A stretch of DNA of 64,000 nucleotides from Oscillospiraceae bacterium. Lineage in GTDB: Bacteria > Bacillota > Clostridia > Oscillospirales > Oscillospiraceae. Position numbers and translations under genes: made by a program. This document shows positions 51,030-59,349 of the stretch, piece by piece; position 1 is the stretch's first letter, and each line of letters begins with the position of its first letter. The notes beneath the pieces are model-generated. The model had not been told where the DNA came from and searched no databases. It saw nothing but the letters and a program-made list of their open reading frames with translations. The stretch is taken from NCBI GenBank assembly GCA_020025675.1, contig JAHHRS010000001.1, positions 1-64,000 of the forward strand. Reading direction: 5' to 3'.

Positions 51030-52028
51030 TTATGCAAGAGCTGCAGTGATTATTGCCATCTGGTAAACTTCCTCAGCATCGCAGCCGCGGGAGAGGTCGT
51101 TTATAGGAGCGTTCAGACCCTGAAGAATAGGACCGTAAGCGGCAAATCCGCCAAGACGCTGAGCAATTTTGTATCCGATGTTACCGGACTGAATTTCGGG
51201 GAAAATAAAGGTGTTTGCATAGCCTGCAACCTTGCTGCCGGGGAACTTGAGCTGACCCACAACAGGGGAGACAGCTGCGTCAAACTGCATTTCGCCGTCA
51301 ACTGCAAGCTCAGGATCCATTTCCTTTGCAATCTCGGTTGCATTGCGGACAAGGTCAACATTTGCGCCCTTACCGGAACCCTTGGTGGAGTAGGAGAGCA
51401 TTGCAACTTTGGGGTCTACGCCGAATACCTTTGCTGTCTTTGCAGTCTCAATAGCAACCTCAGCCAGCTGAGCTGCGGCGGAAAGGGTAACGTTTCCTTC
51501 CTTATCCAGCTTGTCCTCATAGGAGATGTTAATAGCACAGTCACCCATGACCTTCATTTCGTCTCCGCGAACCATAATAAAGCAGGAGGAAACAAGGTTT
51601 GCACCGGGCTTGGTCTTAATGAGCTGAAGAGCAGGACGAACTGTATCGGCAGTGGAGTAGGTTGCGCCGCCCAGAAGAGCGTCTGCATAGCCAAGCTTTA
51701 CCAGCATGGTTCCAAAGTAGTTGCCCTTCTGGAGAGCAGCTTTGCAGTCCTCAGCGGACATTTTGCCCTTGCGGAGCTCTACCATCTTTTCTACCATCTC
51801 GTCCATAAGATCGGAAGTGGCGGGATCTACAATGTCAAGACCCTCAATGTCAAAATTGCCTTTTGCGGCTTCTGCCTTTACAACGTCAACATTACCTACG
51901 AGAACGGGAGTGAGGAAGCCATCTTTTTTCAGTCTTGCGGCTGCTTCAAGTATACGTGCATCGTGACCCTCGGTGAAAACTATCTTGCGGGGGTTTGCCT
52001 TGAGTACGTCAATAAGGTTTTCAAACAT
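51030..52028 (-). CDS. pta: Phosphate acetyltransferase
   Basis: 332 residues, the short single-domain form. It interconverts acetyl-CoA and acetyl phosphate for ATP production by acetate fermentation. Typical segments: RKIVFTEGHDARIL, LGGATYSTADTVRPALQLIKTKPG (about 118-141), SYSTKGSGKG (about 213) and FPGSKVAGYANTFIFP near the end. Strong GGAGGT start; codon choice suggests high expression. ackA is not adjacent. Confidence 0.94.
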   Translation of the reverse strand: MFENLIDVLKANPRKIVFTEGHDARILEAAARLKKDGFLTPVLVGNVDVVKAEAAKGNFDIEGLDIVDPATSDLMDEMVEKMVELRKGKMSAEDCKAALQKGNYFGTMLVKLGYADALLGGATYSTADTVRPALQLIKTKPGANLVSSCFIMVRGDEMKVMGDCAINISYEDKLDKEGNVTLSAAAQLAEVAIETAKTAKVFGVDPKVAMLSYSTKGSGKGANVDLVRNATEIAKEMDPELAVDGEMQFDAAVSPVVGQLKFPGSKVAGYANTFIFPEIQSGNIGYKIAQRLGGFAAYGPILQGLNAPINDLSRGCDAEEVYQMAIITAALA

Positions 52029-52071
52029 TTAAAATACCTCCAAAAATTGGTTTTTATATGCTAACAGATAT

Positions 52072-52100
52072 ACTTTACCACCATAAAAGAAATTTTTCAA
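52072..52100 (-). promoter_or_regulatory. Promoter of pta
   Basis: Minus strand: TTGAAA (52095-52100), 17 bases, TAAAGT (52072-52077) with TGG before it. Confidence 0.6.
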
Positions 52101-52112
52101 GAAGTTATCACA

Positions 52113-52148
52113 TTTTGTATTTACAAAAGTGCAAATCACAGCTATAAT
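52113..52148 (+). promoter_or_regulatory. Promoter and operator-like dyad of the XRE regulator gene
   Basis: TTTACA (52120-52125), 17 bases, TATAAT (52143-52148). A perfect inverted repeat TTTTGTA-TT-TACAAAA (52113-52128) covers the -35, in the usual position for repressor autoregulation. Confidence 0.68.
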
Positions 52149-52180
52149 ACAGTCTGTTATCAAAGAAAGCGGAGATATAT

Positions 52181-52492
52181 ATGGAGAGAAATTTTCCCGA
52201 AACCCTCTCGGCGCTGCGCCGGGAAAAAAATATAAGCCAGCGTCAGGCCGCCGCTGAGCTTGGAATAAGTCAGGCGCTTTTGAGCCATTATGAAAATGGA
52301 GCCAGAGAGCCGGGTCTTAATTTTGTTTGCCGGGCCTGCGACTATTACGGCGTCACGGCTGATTATATGCTATGTCGTTCCAACGACCCGGGCGGAGAAA
52401 ATATCGGCATCGCCAAAGCGTTTATAGGCCAGATCCGCAATGTGCTTGACAGAGCGGAAAGTGTACTTGACCAGATTAACGGAGAAGAATAA
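52181..52492 (+). CDS. XRE family helix-turn-helix regulator
   Basis: 103 residues. An N-terminal HTH (about 6-60: LSALRREKNISQRQAAAELG, ISQALLSHYENGAREP, then DYYGVTADYML) of the Cro/C1 type, and a C-terminal helical tail that may dimerise. Ligand and targets unknown; an operator-like dyad overlaps its own promoter. Its stop codon overlaps the lepA ATG, so it may control or accompany lepA expression. Confidence 0.9.
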   Translation: MERNFPETLSALRREKNISQRQAAAELGISQALLSHYENGAREPGLNFVCRACDYYGVTADYMLCRSNDPGGENIGIAKAFIGQIRNVLDRAESVLDQINGEE

Positions 52493-54297
52493 TGCAGGAT
52501 CAGAAACACATCAGAAATTTTTCAATAATTGCCCACATTGACCACGGTAAGTCCACTCTTTCAGACCGCCTTATAGAAAAGTGCGGAGCGGTGGAGCAGC
52601 GTATAATGTCAGACCAGATTCTGGATAATATGGATTTGGAAAAGGAAAGGGGCATAACAATTAAGGCCAGAGCCGTTGGCTTGGAATACACCGCAAAAGA
52701 CGGGGAGAAGTATACTCTGAACCTTATAGACACACCGGGACATGTTGACTTTAACTATGAGGTCAGCCGCTCTCTTGCAGCGTGCGAGGGTGCTGTGCTG
52801 GTGGTTGACGCTTCTCAGGGTGTTGAGGCTCAGACTCTTTCCAATACCTACCTTGCTTTGGAGAATGACCTTGAAATTCTGCCGGTGGTTAACAAAATTG
52901 ACCTTCCTGCCGCCGACCCTAAGCGGGTCAAAGAGGAAGTTGAGGAAATAATCGGCATACCCGCCATGGACGCTCCGGAGATCAGCGCAAAGACAGGCAT
53001 TAATATTGATGCTGTACTGGAAGATATTGTTCAAAACGTTCCTGCACCTTCAGGCGATCCGGACGCACCTTTAAAGGCGCTGATTTTTGACAGCCAGTAC
53101 GATAACTATAAGGGCGTAATTGTCTTTATGAGAATTATGGACGGTAAAATCCGTAAGGATATGGAGCTTAAACTTATGTCCACCGGCGCCAGATATAAGG
53201 TTCTGGAAGTAGGCCATCTGCGCCCGGTGGGGCTTGAACCCTGCGAGGAGCTTTCTGCCGGTGATGTGGGTTACTTTACAGCCAGCATTAAGAACGTTTC
53301 CGATACTCAGGTGGGCGACACCGTTACAGAGGCTGCACGTCCTGCCGAGAAAGCTCTTCCCGGCTACCGCCCTGCAAGACCTATGGTTTACTGCGGTATC
53401 TACACTGAGGACGGCTCAAAATATCCTGATCTGAGAGACGCATTGGAAAAGCTCAAATTAAACGACGCTTCACTTTCCTATGAGCCCGAAAGCTCTGCTG
53501 CCCTGGGCTTCGGTTTCCGCTGCGGATTTTTGGGTATGCTCCATATGGAGGTTATACAGGAGAGACTGGAAAGGGAGTTTAATCTGGAGCTGGTCACAAC
53601 TCTGCCCTCCGTTATATACAAGGTGGTAAAGACTGACGGCAGCGAGGTTATGGTTGATAACCCCCACAATTACCCCGACACTGTCTCTATTGCTCAATCT
53701 TACGAGCCTTATGTAAAGGCATCTATTATAACTCCCAACGAATACGTTGGTAATATTATGCCTCTCTGTCAGGACAGACGCGGTGTATATAACGGGATGC
53801 AGTACCTTGACAGCAACCTTGTTGAAATGCACTACGATATGCCCTTAAACGAAATAGTTTATGACTTTTTTGATACCCTTAAAGCCAGAACCAAGGGCTA
53901 TGCTTCTCTGGATTTTGAGTTCTCGGACTATAAGGAGTCTGACCTTGTGAAAGTTGACCTTCTTATAAACGGAGATCAGGTGGATGCTCTGAGCCTTATT
54001 GCCCACAGAGAAAAAGCCTATCCCAGAGCCAGAAGGCTTTGCGAAAAGCTGAAGGAAAATATCCCCAGACAGCTTTTTGAAGTTCCTATTCAGGCCGCTA
54101 TCGGCGGAAAGGTAATTGCCCGTGAGACTGTAAAAGCCATGCGTAAGGACGTGCTTGCAAAGTGCTACGGCGGCGATATTTCCAGAAAGAAAAAGCTGCT
54201 TGAAAAGCAGAAGGAAGGCAAAAAGAAGATGCGTCAGCTGGGTACTGTGCAAATACCCACAGAGGCATTCCTTGCAGTTCTTAAACTTGATGAATAA
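52492..54297 (+). CDS. lepA: Elongation factor 4 (LepA)
   Basis: 601-residue ribosomal GTPase that back-translocates or aids initiation under stress. G1 AHIDHGKST (about 14-22), G3 DTPGHVDF (about 83-90), G4 NKID, then EF-G-like domains and the LepA-specific C-terminal domain with RKKKLLEKQKEGKKKMR. ATG overlaps the XRE stop (TAATG) and has GGAGAAG upstream. Standard length. Confidence 0.95.
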   Translation: MQDQKHIRNFSIIAHIDHGKSTLSDRLIEKCGAVEQRIMSDQILDNMDLEKERGITIKARAVGLEYTAKDGEKYTLNLIDTPGHVDFNYEVSRSLAACEGAVLVVDASQGVEAQTLSNTYLALENDLEILPVVNKIDLPAADPKRVKEEVEEIIGIPAMDAPEISAKTGINIDAVLEDIVQNVPAPSGDPDAPLKALIFDSQYDNYKGVIVFMRIMDGKIRKDMELKLMSTGARYKVLEVGHLRPVGLEPCEELSAGDVGYFTASIKNVSDTQVGDTVTEAARPAEKALPGYRPARPMVYCGIYTEDGSKYPDLRDALEKLKLNDASLSYEPESSAALGFGFRCGFLGMLHMEVIQERLEREFNLELVTTLPSVIYKVVKTDGSEVMVDNPHNYPDTVSIAQSYEPYVKASIITPNEYVGNIMPLCQDRRGVYNGMQYLDSNLVEMHYDMPLNEIVYDFFDTLKARTKGYASLDFEFSDYKESDLVKVDLLINGDQVDALSLIAHREKAYPRARRLCEKLKENIPRQLFEVPIQAAIGGKVIARETVKAMRKDVLAKCYGGDISRKKKLLEKQKEGKKKMRQLGTVQIPTEAFLAVLKLDE

Positions 54298-54300
54298 GAG

Positions 54301-54333
54301 AAAAACCGAGGCTGTTTATCAGCTTCGGTTTTT
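54301..54333 (+). terminator. Terminator of lepA
   Basis: 14-bp stem (54301-54314 with 54320-54333, one G-U), arms AAAAACCGA/TCGGTTTTT, loop TTTAT, ending in TTTTT. Confidence 0.85.
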
Positions 54334-54344
54334 GACTAAATAAT

Positions 54345-54383
54345 CTTAATAGAATCTTAAACAATTACCCCCTTTATTCTTAA
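54345..54383 (+). promoter_or_regulatory. CTTAA direct repeats upstream of the two-component system
   Basis: Three CTTAA copies begin at 54345, 54356 and 54379 (spacings 11 and 23); the last two share the octamer TCTTAAAC. Repeats about one or two helical turns apart are the usual form of OmpR-family binding sites, so autoregulation by the encoded response regulator is plausible. A weak TACAAT -10 lies near 54397. Confidence 0.4.
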
Positions 54384-54420
54384 ACGGACTTTGATTTACA
54401 ATACAGTTGAGGTGAAAAGA

Positions 54421-55113
54421 GTGTACAGAGTTTTAATTTGCGATGATGAAAAGGACATAGTTTCCGCCCTTAAAATTTACCTTGAGAGCGACGGTTACGA
54501 AACCCTGTGTGCCTATAACGGTAAGGAGGCCATTGAGCTGCTGAGAGAAAACGAAGTCCATTTGGTGCTCATGGATATTATGATGCCGGAAATGGACGGC
54601 ATAGCCGCAATGGTTAAAATCAGAGAAGAGTGCAACGTACCTGTTATCCTACTTACTGCAAAGGGTGAGGATACAGACAAAATACTGGGGCTTAATGTAG
54701 GGGCTGACGACTATGTTACAAAGCCCTTTAACCCTGTGGAGCTTCAGGCCAGAGTCCGCTCTCAGCTTAGACGCTATATGCTTTTAGGCGGAGGAAATGT
54801 CCGCAGCAGCAACGTTAATATAGGCGGTATTTCCCTTGACGATAAGTCAAAAGAAGTGACTCTTGACGGTGAAAGAGTAAATCTTACTCCCAGAGAGTAC
54901 GACATTCTGAAATTCCTGATGTCTCACCCCGGCGATGTTTTCTCACCCTCCGAAATTTATCGGGAAGTGTGGAAAGATGAACCTTTCGGCTCGGACAGCA
55001 CCGTTGCAGTACACATTCGTCACCTCAGAGAGAAACTTGAAATCAACCCTGCTGAGCCCCGATATATTAAGGCTGTGTGGGGACAGGGATATAAAATCGA
55101 AAGGGGTAAATGA
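54421..55113 (+). CDS. OmpR family response regulator
   Basis: 230 residues. Receiver domain with the acidic pair D8-D9, phosphoacceptor D52 (LMDIMMPEMDG) and TKPF; C-terminal winged helix (LTPREYDILKFLM, then HIRHLREKLE). GTG at 54421 is chosen because AGGTGA precedes it; in-frame codons upstream have no site. Followed by its sensor kinase 1 base later. Confidence 0.92.
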   Translation: MYRVLICDDEKDIVSALKIYLESDGYETLCAYNGKEAIELLRENEVHLVLMDIMMPEMDGIAAMVKIREECNVPVILLTAKGEDTDKILGLNVGADDYVTKPFNPVELQARVRSQLRRYMLLGGGNVRSSNVNIGGISLDDKSKEVTLDGERVNLTPREYDILKFLMSHPGDVFSPSEIYREVWKDEPFGSDSTVAVHIRHLREKLEINPAEPRYIKAVWGQGYKIERGK

Positions 55114-55114
55114 A

Positions 55115-57094
55115 ATGAAAAAGCTTAAAAGCAGCCTGTGGGCAAAAATAATTGCCATGATACTGCTGTGCGTAATGGGCGTTGCTGTAGTAATGTTCGG
55201 TGCAATGGTGGCAGATGCATATTATGACGGGGCATACGAAAAAAGCTATACCGAATACTACAATGAAAAGATAATATCGACAGCCGAAAGAAACCTGCAC
55301 AATATGTACAATGGCAATGACGAAATGTGGTATGAAAACGATGAGTCAAAACAGGAAAGCAACCTGCGCTATAATGTTTATGAACTTCTGCCCAACGGTA
55401 AAGAAAAGCAGGTATATGAGGGACTGGAAAAGGGAGAGGAAACCATAGCCCAAACCGGTCTGTACTATTTGAGCGGAAACTATGAGGACGGAGCACATTA
55501 CAGCGAGGGACTTTTTGATAAATACACATATCTCACCTTTATGAGAAATGCGAAGGAAGCTCCCATTCTTGAAAATGTCCGGGGCTTTCGTGTTGACGCG
55601 TATGTGCTGCCTCTTACTGCAAACGACAATATATACCAGAGTGCAAAGTATGCCGATTTTTTATATAGTGTCCGCTATGCTGCCATGGTTATCTGCGGTA
55701 TTTCTGCTATAATATTTGCAATTCTGTTTTGCTTCCTTATGGCCTCGGCAGGACATAAAAAGGGAGAAGAGGAAATTTACCTCAACTCCGTTGCAAAAAT
55801 TCCCTTTGATGGGTTGACCGTTATTGTGGGAGCAGCAGGCTTTTTATGTTTCTTATTTGGTTTTGCAATAATGCCGTCTTTTAATACGGCTGTCACCTTA
55901 ATAGGCGCAAGTGCAGCAGCTGCGGCAGCCGTGTTTGCGGTAACGATCTACTGCATGTGCTTTGCAGCCAGAATGAAAAAAGGCGGATTTATATCCGGTG
56001 TATGGAAAAGCTGCCTTTTGTATAAGCTGTGTTTGTGGATCTGGAAATGGATTAAAAAGCTTATAGGCTTCTGCGCCAAATATGTAAAAGCGTTTTTCCT
56101 GTATCTTCCCGAATCCATAAGACCTATGGCAGTGGTTGCAGCGCTGATGCTGGTTGACATCCTTGTACTTGGCTTTAACGGCTATGAGTTTCACAATCAG
56201 CTGGTATGGCTGATTATTTCGAGAATTCTGGCACTGGGCGGTATTCTTTACCTGCTGACCTGCTTTAAGAAAATAAATCAGGGCATGAAGAAGGTGGCGG
56301 AGGAAGGCGAGAGCTGCAGCATTGACACAAAGTATCTCTACGGCCCTTTAAAGGAGCAGGCGGAAAATCTCAGCAACATTTCCGACGGCATAAAGAAAGC
56401 CGTTGAGGAAAAAATGAAGAGCGAGCGGTTCAGAACCGAGCTTATTACAAACGTTTCCCACGATATTAAAACCCCTCTTACCTCCATTGTTAACTATGTT
56501 GACCTGATGGAAAAGGAGGAGCCGGAAAACGAAAAGATGAAAGAATATCTGGAAGTTCTTTCCCGCCAGTCCGCCAGACTTAAAAAACTTATTGACGACC
56601 TTGTAGAGGCTTCAAAGGCTTCATCCGGCAGCCTGCCCGTAAACCTGCAAAAACTGGAGCTTGGGGTTCTTATTCAGCAGACAGCAGGCGAGTATCAGGA
56701 AAAAATGGCTGAAAAAGGTCTTGAACTCATAGTCACTCAGCCTGAGGAAAAAATAGAGATAATGGCTGACGGCAAGCATATGTGGCGGATATTTGATAAC
56801 CTGATGAACAATATCATTAAATATGCCATGCCCCGGACAAGAGTTTATATTGACCTTGAGAAAAAGGACAGTAATGCCATTGTAAGCTTCCGCAATATTT
56901 CAGATAAGCGCCTGAATGTGAAAAGTGAGGAACTTTTGGAACGCTTCGTAAGAGGTGACAGCTCCAGAAACACTGAGGGCTCAGGTCTTGGCTTATCAAT
57001 CGCCCAGAGCCTTACCACTCTGCAGAACGGAGACATGGAACTTAGTGTTGACGGAGACCTGTTTAAAGTTACACTTAAATTTAAAGCCATATAA
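55115..57094 (+). CDS. Sensor histidine kinase with six membrane helices
   Basis: 659 residues. TM1 (about 9-31), an extracellular sensor domain (about 35-185), TM2 (about 187-210), TM3-4 (about 230-285) and TM5-6 (about 335-385), then a linker, the H-box with phosphoacceptor His449 (NVSHDIKTPLTS), N-box FDNLMNNIIKYA and G-box GSGLGLSIAQ. The extra helices after the sensor are unlike classical two-helix EnvZ kinases. The signal is unknown. ATG at 55115 after AAGGGG; longer open frame upstream overlaps the regulator gene. Confidence 0.88.
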   Translation: MKKLKSSLWAKIIAMILLCVMGVAVVMFGAMVADAYYDGAYEKSYTEYYNEKIISTAERNLHNMYNGNDEMWYENDESKQESNLRYNVYELLPNGKEKQVYEGLEKGEETIAQTGLYYLSGNYEDGAHYSEGLFDKYTYLTFMRNAKEAPILENVRGFRVDAYVLPLTANDNIYQSAKYADFLYSVRYAAMVICGISAIIFAILFCFLMASAGHKKGEEEIYLNSVAKIPFDGLTVIVGAAGFLCFLFGFAIMPSFNTAVTLIGASAAAAAAVFAVTIYCMCFAARMKKGGFISGVWKSCLLYKLCLWIWKWIKKLIGFCAKYVKAFFLYLPESIRPMAVVAALMLVDILVLGFNGYEFHNQLVWLIISRILALGGILYLLTCFKKINQGMKKVAEEGESCSIDTKYLYGPLKEQAENLSNISDGIKKAVEEKMKSERFRTELITNVSHDIKTPLTSIVNYVDLMEKEEPENEKMKEYLEVLSRQSARLKKLIDDLVEASKASSGSLPVNLQKLELGVLIQQTAGEYQEKMAEKGLELIVTQPEEKIEIMADGKHMWRIFDNLMNNIIKYAMPRTRVYIDLEKKDSNAIVSFRNISDKRLNVKSEELLERFVRGDSSRNTEGSGLGLSIAQSLTTLQNGDMELSVDGDLFKVTLKFKAI

Positions 57095-57103
57095 GCTTAT
57101 AAT

Positions 57104-57136
57104 AAAAATCAGCAGTCAAAATGACTGCTGATTTTT
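57104..57136. terminator. Bidirectional terminator between the kinase and cupin genes
   Basis: Perfect 15-bp stem (57104-57118 with 57122-57136), arms AAAAATCAGCAGTCA and its complement, loop AAA, T tracts on both strands. Confidence 0.9.
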
Positions 57137-57156
57137 TCTGCGGATATTTATAAATA

Positions 57157-57504
57157 TCAGGTGTTTAACACCAAGGCAATAACTTCCAGAGTTTCGTCCT
57201 TTTTATTTATAAGGCTGTGACCCTCACCGTCGTTTGTAAAGGTGACGTCACCGGGGTGGAGAACTGTCTCCATACCGTTGTCATTATAGAGACCCTCACC
57301 CTTAATTACATAGTAGCACTCATATGTACCCTTATGGATGTGCCAGCCGATACCGGCACCCTTTTCGATATATGTGTGGTTAAAAATCTTTCCCTTATTC
57401 AGCATTTCCTCAGGACTCTGCAAAATGCGGCGCACATGCACGGGAGCGGGTCCGTTCTGAATGGTGATTTCTTCAAATATTCTGTCCTTTTCTCTTCTTA
57501 CCAT
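57157..57504 (-). CDS. Cupin domain protein
   Basis: 115 residues, a single small beta-barrel cupin. Metal-binding motif GIGWHIHKGTYECYYVIKGEG (about 51-71) with His, His and Glu, and PGDVTFTNDGEGHSL with the second His cluster. Such proteins range from enzymes to small-ligand sensors; no specific function. It starts 2 bases after the LUD gene with a weak ribosome site, so it is translated by coupling. Confidence 0.88.
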   Translation of the reverse strand: MVRREKDRIFEEITIQNGPAPVHVRRILQSPEEMLNKGKIFNHTYIEKGAGIGWHIHKGTYECYYVIKGEGLYNDNGMETVLHPGDVTFTNDGEGHSLINKKDETLEVIALVLNT

Positions 57505-57506
57505 AA

Positions 57507-58097
57507 TTAATATCCAAGCTCCTCATCAATTAAAATTACTTCAGTTTCCATGCCCATCATTGGCCCCCAAAGCACCAGAAGGGCATTGCATATTCTGGAC
57601 TTCATGCGGCAGTCATGGCACTTGCCGTCAATCTTGCAGGGGTTATTGTTATCAAAACGTCCGCAGTTTTTAACAGCGGCAATATTTCTTGCTCTGTGGA
57701 GAGCGGAGTGAAAATCAGGGGTGATTTTATTTGTGCCTGCCACTATGTAGACCTTCTTTTCTCCGTATACCTGACCTGCAAGGCGGTTTCCTTTGCCGTC
57801 AATGTTTAAAATCTCGCCCTCCTCGCTGATTGCGTTTGCACTTGTAATATATACGGGGGCGGAATTGGCTTTTGCTATGGTTTCAGGGCCGGGAGTTTTC
57901 CAGTGCCAGTAGACCGAATTGTTTTCGCCAAGCTTTTCAAAAAGGCCCAAAGCTTCAGCGGTTTTGGAGCCGCCGATGCCTACATCGGTATTCTTTACCT
58001 GAGAGCAGATATACTCGGAGGCCTCAGCTCCGGTTTGGAAAAACTTAACATTATATCCACGAAGTTCAAGATTTTTTATGGTTTTTTCTAAATTCAT
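57507..58097 (-). CDS. LUD domain protein (lactate utilization/YkgG-like)
   Basis: 196 residues. The LUD fold of LutC/YkgG is shown by TDVGIGGSKTAEALGLFEKLG, ITSANAISEEGEILNIDGKGNRLAG and VYIVAGTNKITPDFHSALHR. A Cys-containing stretch near residue 150 (CKIDGKCHDCR) may bind a metal or cluster. Stand-alone LUD proteins are common in clostridia and of uncertain function; lutA/lutB are not present. ATG after GGAGGTAGAGAGTA. Confidence 0.85.
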   Translation of the reverse strand: MNLEKTIKNLELRGYNVKFFQTGAEASEYICSQVKNTDVGIGGSKTAEALGLFEKLGENNSVYWHWKTPGPETIAKANSAPVYITSANAISEEGEILNIDGKGNRLAGQVYGEKKVYIVAGTNKITPDFHSALHRARNIAAVKNCGRFDNNNPCKIDGKCHDCRMKSRICNALLVLWGPMMGMETEVILIDEELGY

Positions 58098-58121
58098 TAC
58101 TCTCTACCTCCATATAAAATT

Positions 58122-58169
58122 TCCCGTTGGGTATAGTTGATTATACTATACCCAACGGGATTTTTGCAA
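58122..58169 (-). promoter_or_regulatory. LUD-cupin promoter overlapped by a 16-bp perfect dyad
   Basis: Minus strand: TTGCAA (58164-58169), 18 bases, TATAAT (58140-58145). A perfect inverted repeat (58122-58137 with 58145-58160; inner arms GGGTATAGT and ACTATACCC) is centred close to the -10. It can be read as a strong operator, or as a terminator for the upstream nucleotidyltransferase gene, or both. Confidence 0.55.
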
Positions 58170-59195
58170 TTACAAATTGAATGCCTCTGCCAATTCTTTT
58201 GCGGATATGGCAAGGGATTTTGCGTACTCTGTATCCTCCGATGAGACTGCGATGCGGAGAGCCGATGTTTTACTTAAAGGTGAAATGTGCATATTAAATC
58301 TGGGACGAATTAACCTTATACCGTCGGAATAGTCAGCTCCCATGCTTAGAAGCGCCTCGGAAAGGGCACCCATAAGCGCAGCTCTGCTTTTGCAGGGACA
58401 TTCAAGGCTTACGGAAGAGTTTTCCGCCATTTCCTCAGTTTCTTCCGTTTTAGCCGGAATGAACTTCTCGCTTGGCTTTATTTTTAGGCGGCCCTGGAGA
58501 GCGTCAACACAGCACTTATAGTAGGAAAGGGGAGTTCCCACGTCACACCAATAGCCTTCAAGGGGTATTCCCAAAACCTTTTCACCACGCTCTAAAAGCA
58601 AAGGAAAAAACTCTTTTCCGAAGTCATAGGGCTGATTGTCCGGCACAAGCTCCATAGCCTTGGGTGAAACCACATATATGCCCGTATTTACAAGGTCAGT
58701 CACAACTCGCTGCCATTTGGGCTTTTCTATAAATGCACGCACAAGACGGCCCTCGTCTGTTACTGCAAGGCCGTAGCTCAATGGCTCCGGGTCCTTGTGA
58801 AGAGCTATACTGACAGCCGCTTTTTCCTCTTTGTGCTTTTCCATAAGCTCTTTTAAATCAAAGTCACAGGCGGCGTCTCCGCTTATTACAAGGAAGTCAT
58901 CATCAGCGTAAAAATCTTTGCAATTTTTTACACCGCCCGCTGTACCCAAAGCCTCTTTTTCCACCCGGTAGGAGAGATTAACACCGAATTTCTCGCCGTT
59001 ACCGAAGTAATCCATTATATCCTGTGCCCTGTATTTTACAGCTGCACATATATCCGTAAAACCCTGCTTTTTTAAAAGTTCTATTATATGCTCCATCATG
59101 GGTCTGCCAAGCAGTTCCACCATGGGTTTAGGTCTCTCTCCGGAGACGGCTTTAAGTCTTTTGCCCTGGCCGCCGGCCATGATAACAGCCTTCAA
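58170..59195 (-). CDS. Sugar-phosphate nucleotidyltransferase with C-terminal phosphomannomutase-like domain
   Basis: 341 residues. Nucleotidyltransferase domain 1-240 with MAGGQGKRL...ERPKPMVELLGRPM at the start (metal and NTP binding) and SGDAACDFD; probably a mannose- or glucose-1-phosphate transferase. The last 85 residues (from about 260) resemble domain 4 of phosphomannomutases (SDGIRL...LRIAVSSED...AKSLA), without domains 1-3. The TTG at 59193-59195 is chosen because GGGGGAA precedes it; a longer frame to 59237 has no ribosome site. Confidence 0.75.
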   Translation of the reverse strand: MKAVIMAGGQGKRLKAVSGERPKPMVELLGRPMMEHIIELLKKQGFTDICAAVKYRAQDIMDYFGNGEKFGVNLSYRVEKEALGTAGGVKNCKDFYADDDFLVISGDAACDFDLKELMEKHKEEKAAVSIALHKDPEPLSYGLAVTDEGRLVRAFIEKPKWQRVVTDLVNTGIYVVSPKAMELVPDNQPYDFGKEFFPLLLERGEKVLGIPLEGYWCDVGTPLSYYKCCVDALQGRLKIKPSEKFIPAKTEETEEMAENSSVSLECPCKSRAALMGALSEALLSMGADYSDGIRLIRPRFNMHISPLSKTSALRIAVSSEDTEYAKSLAISAKELAEAFNL

Positions 59196-59257
59196 AGCAT
59201 TTCCCCCTATATTTAATATATTCATTAGTATTCGCAAAGCAGGCTGAATTATTAATC

Positions 59258-59286
59258 TTGTAATGCATGTGCAAATATGCTAGAAT
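59258..59286 (+). promoter_or_regulatory. Promoter of the gdpP operon
   Basis: TTGTAA (59258-59263), 17 bases, TAGAAT (59281-59286) with TGC before it (extended -10). Confidence 0.65.
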
Positions 59287-59349
59287 ACTATGATGATTTA
59301 ATATACTCGCTTTATCTTATGTATTTTGTCATATAAAGGAGGAACAGCG

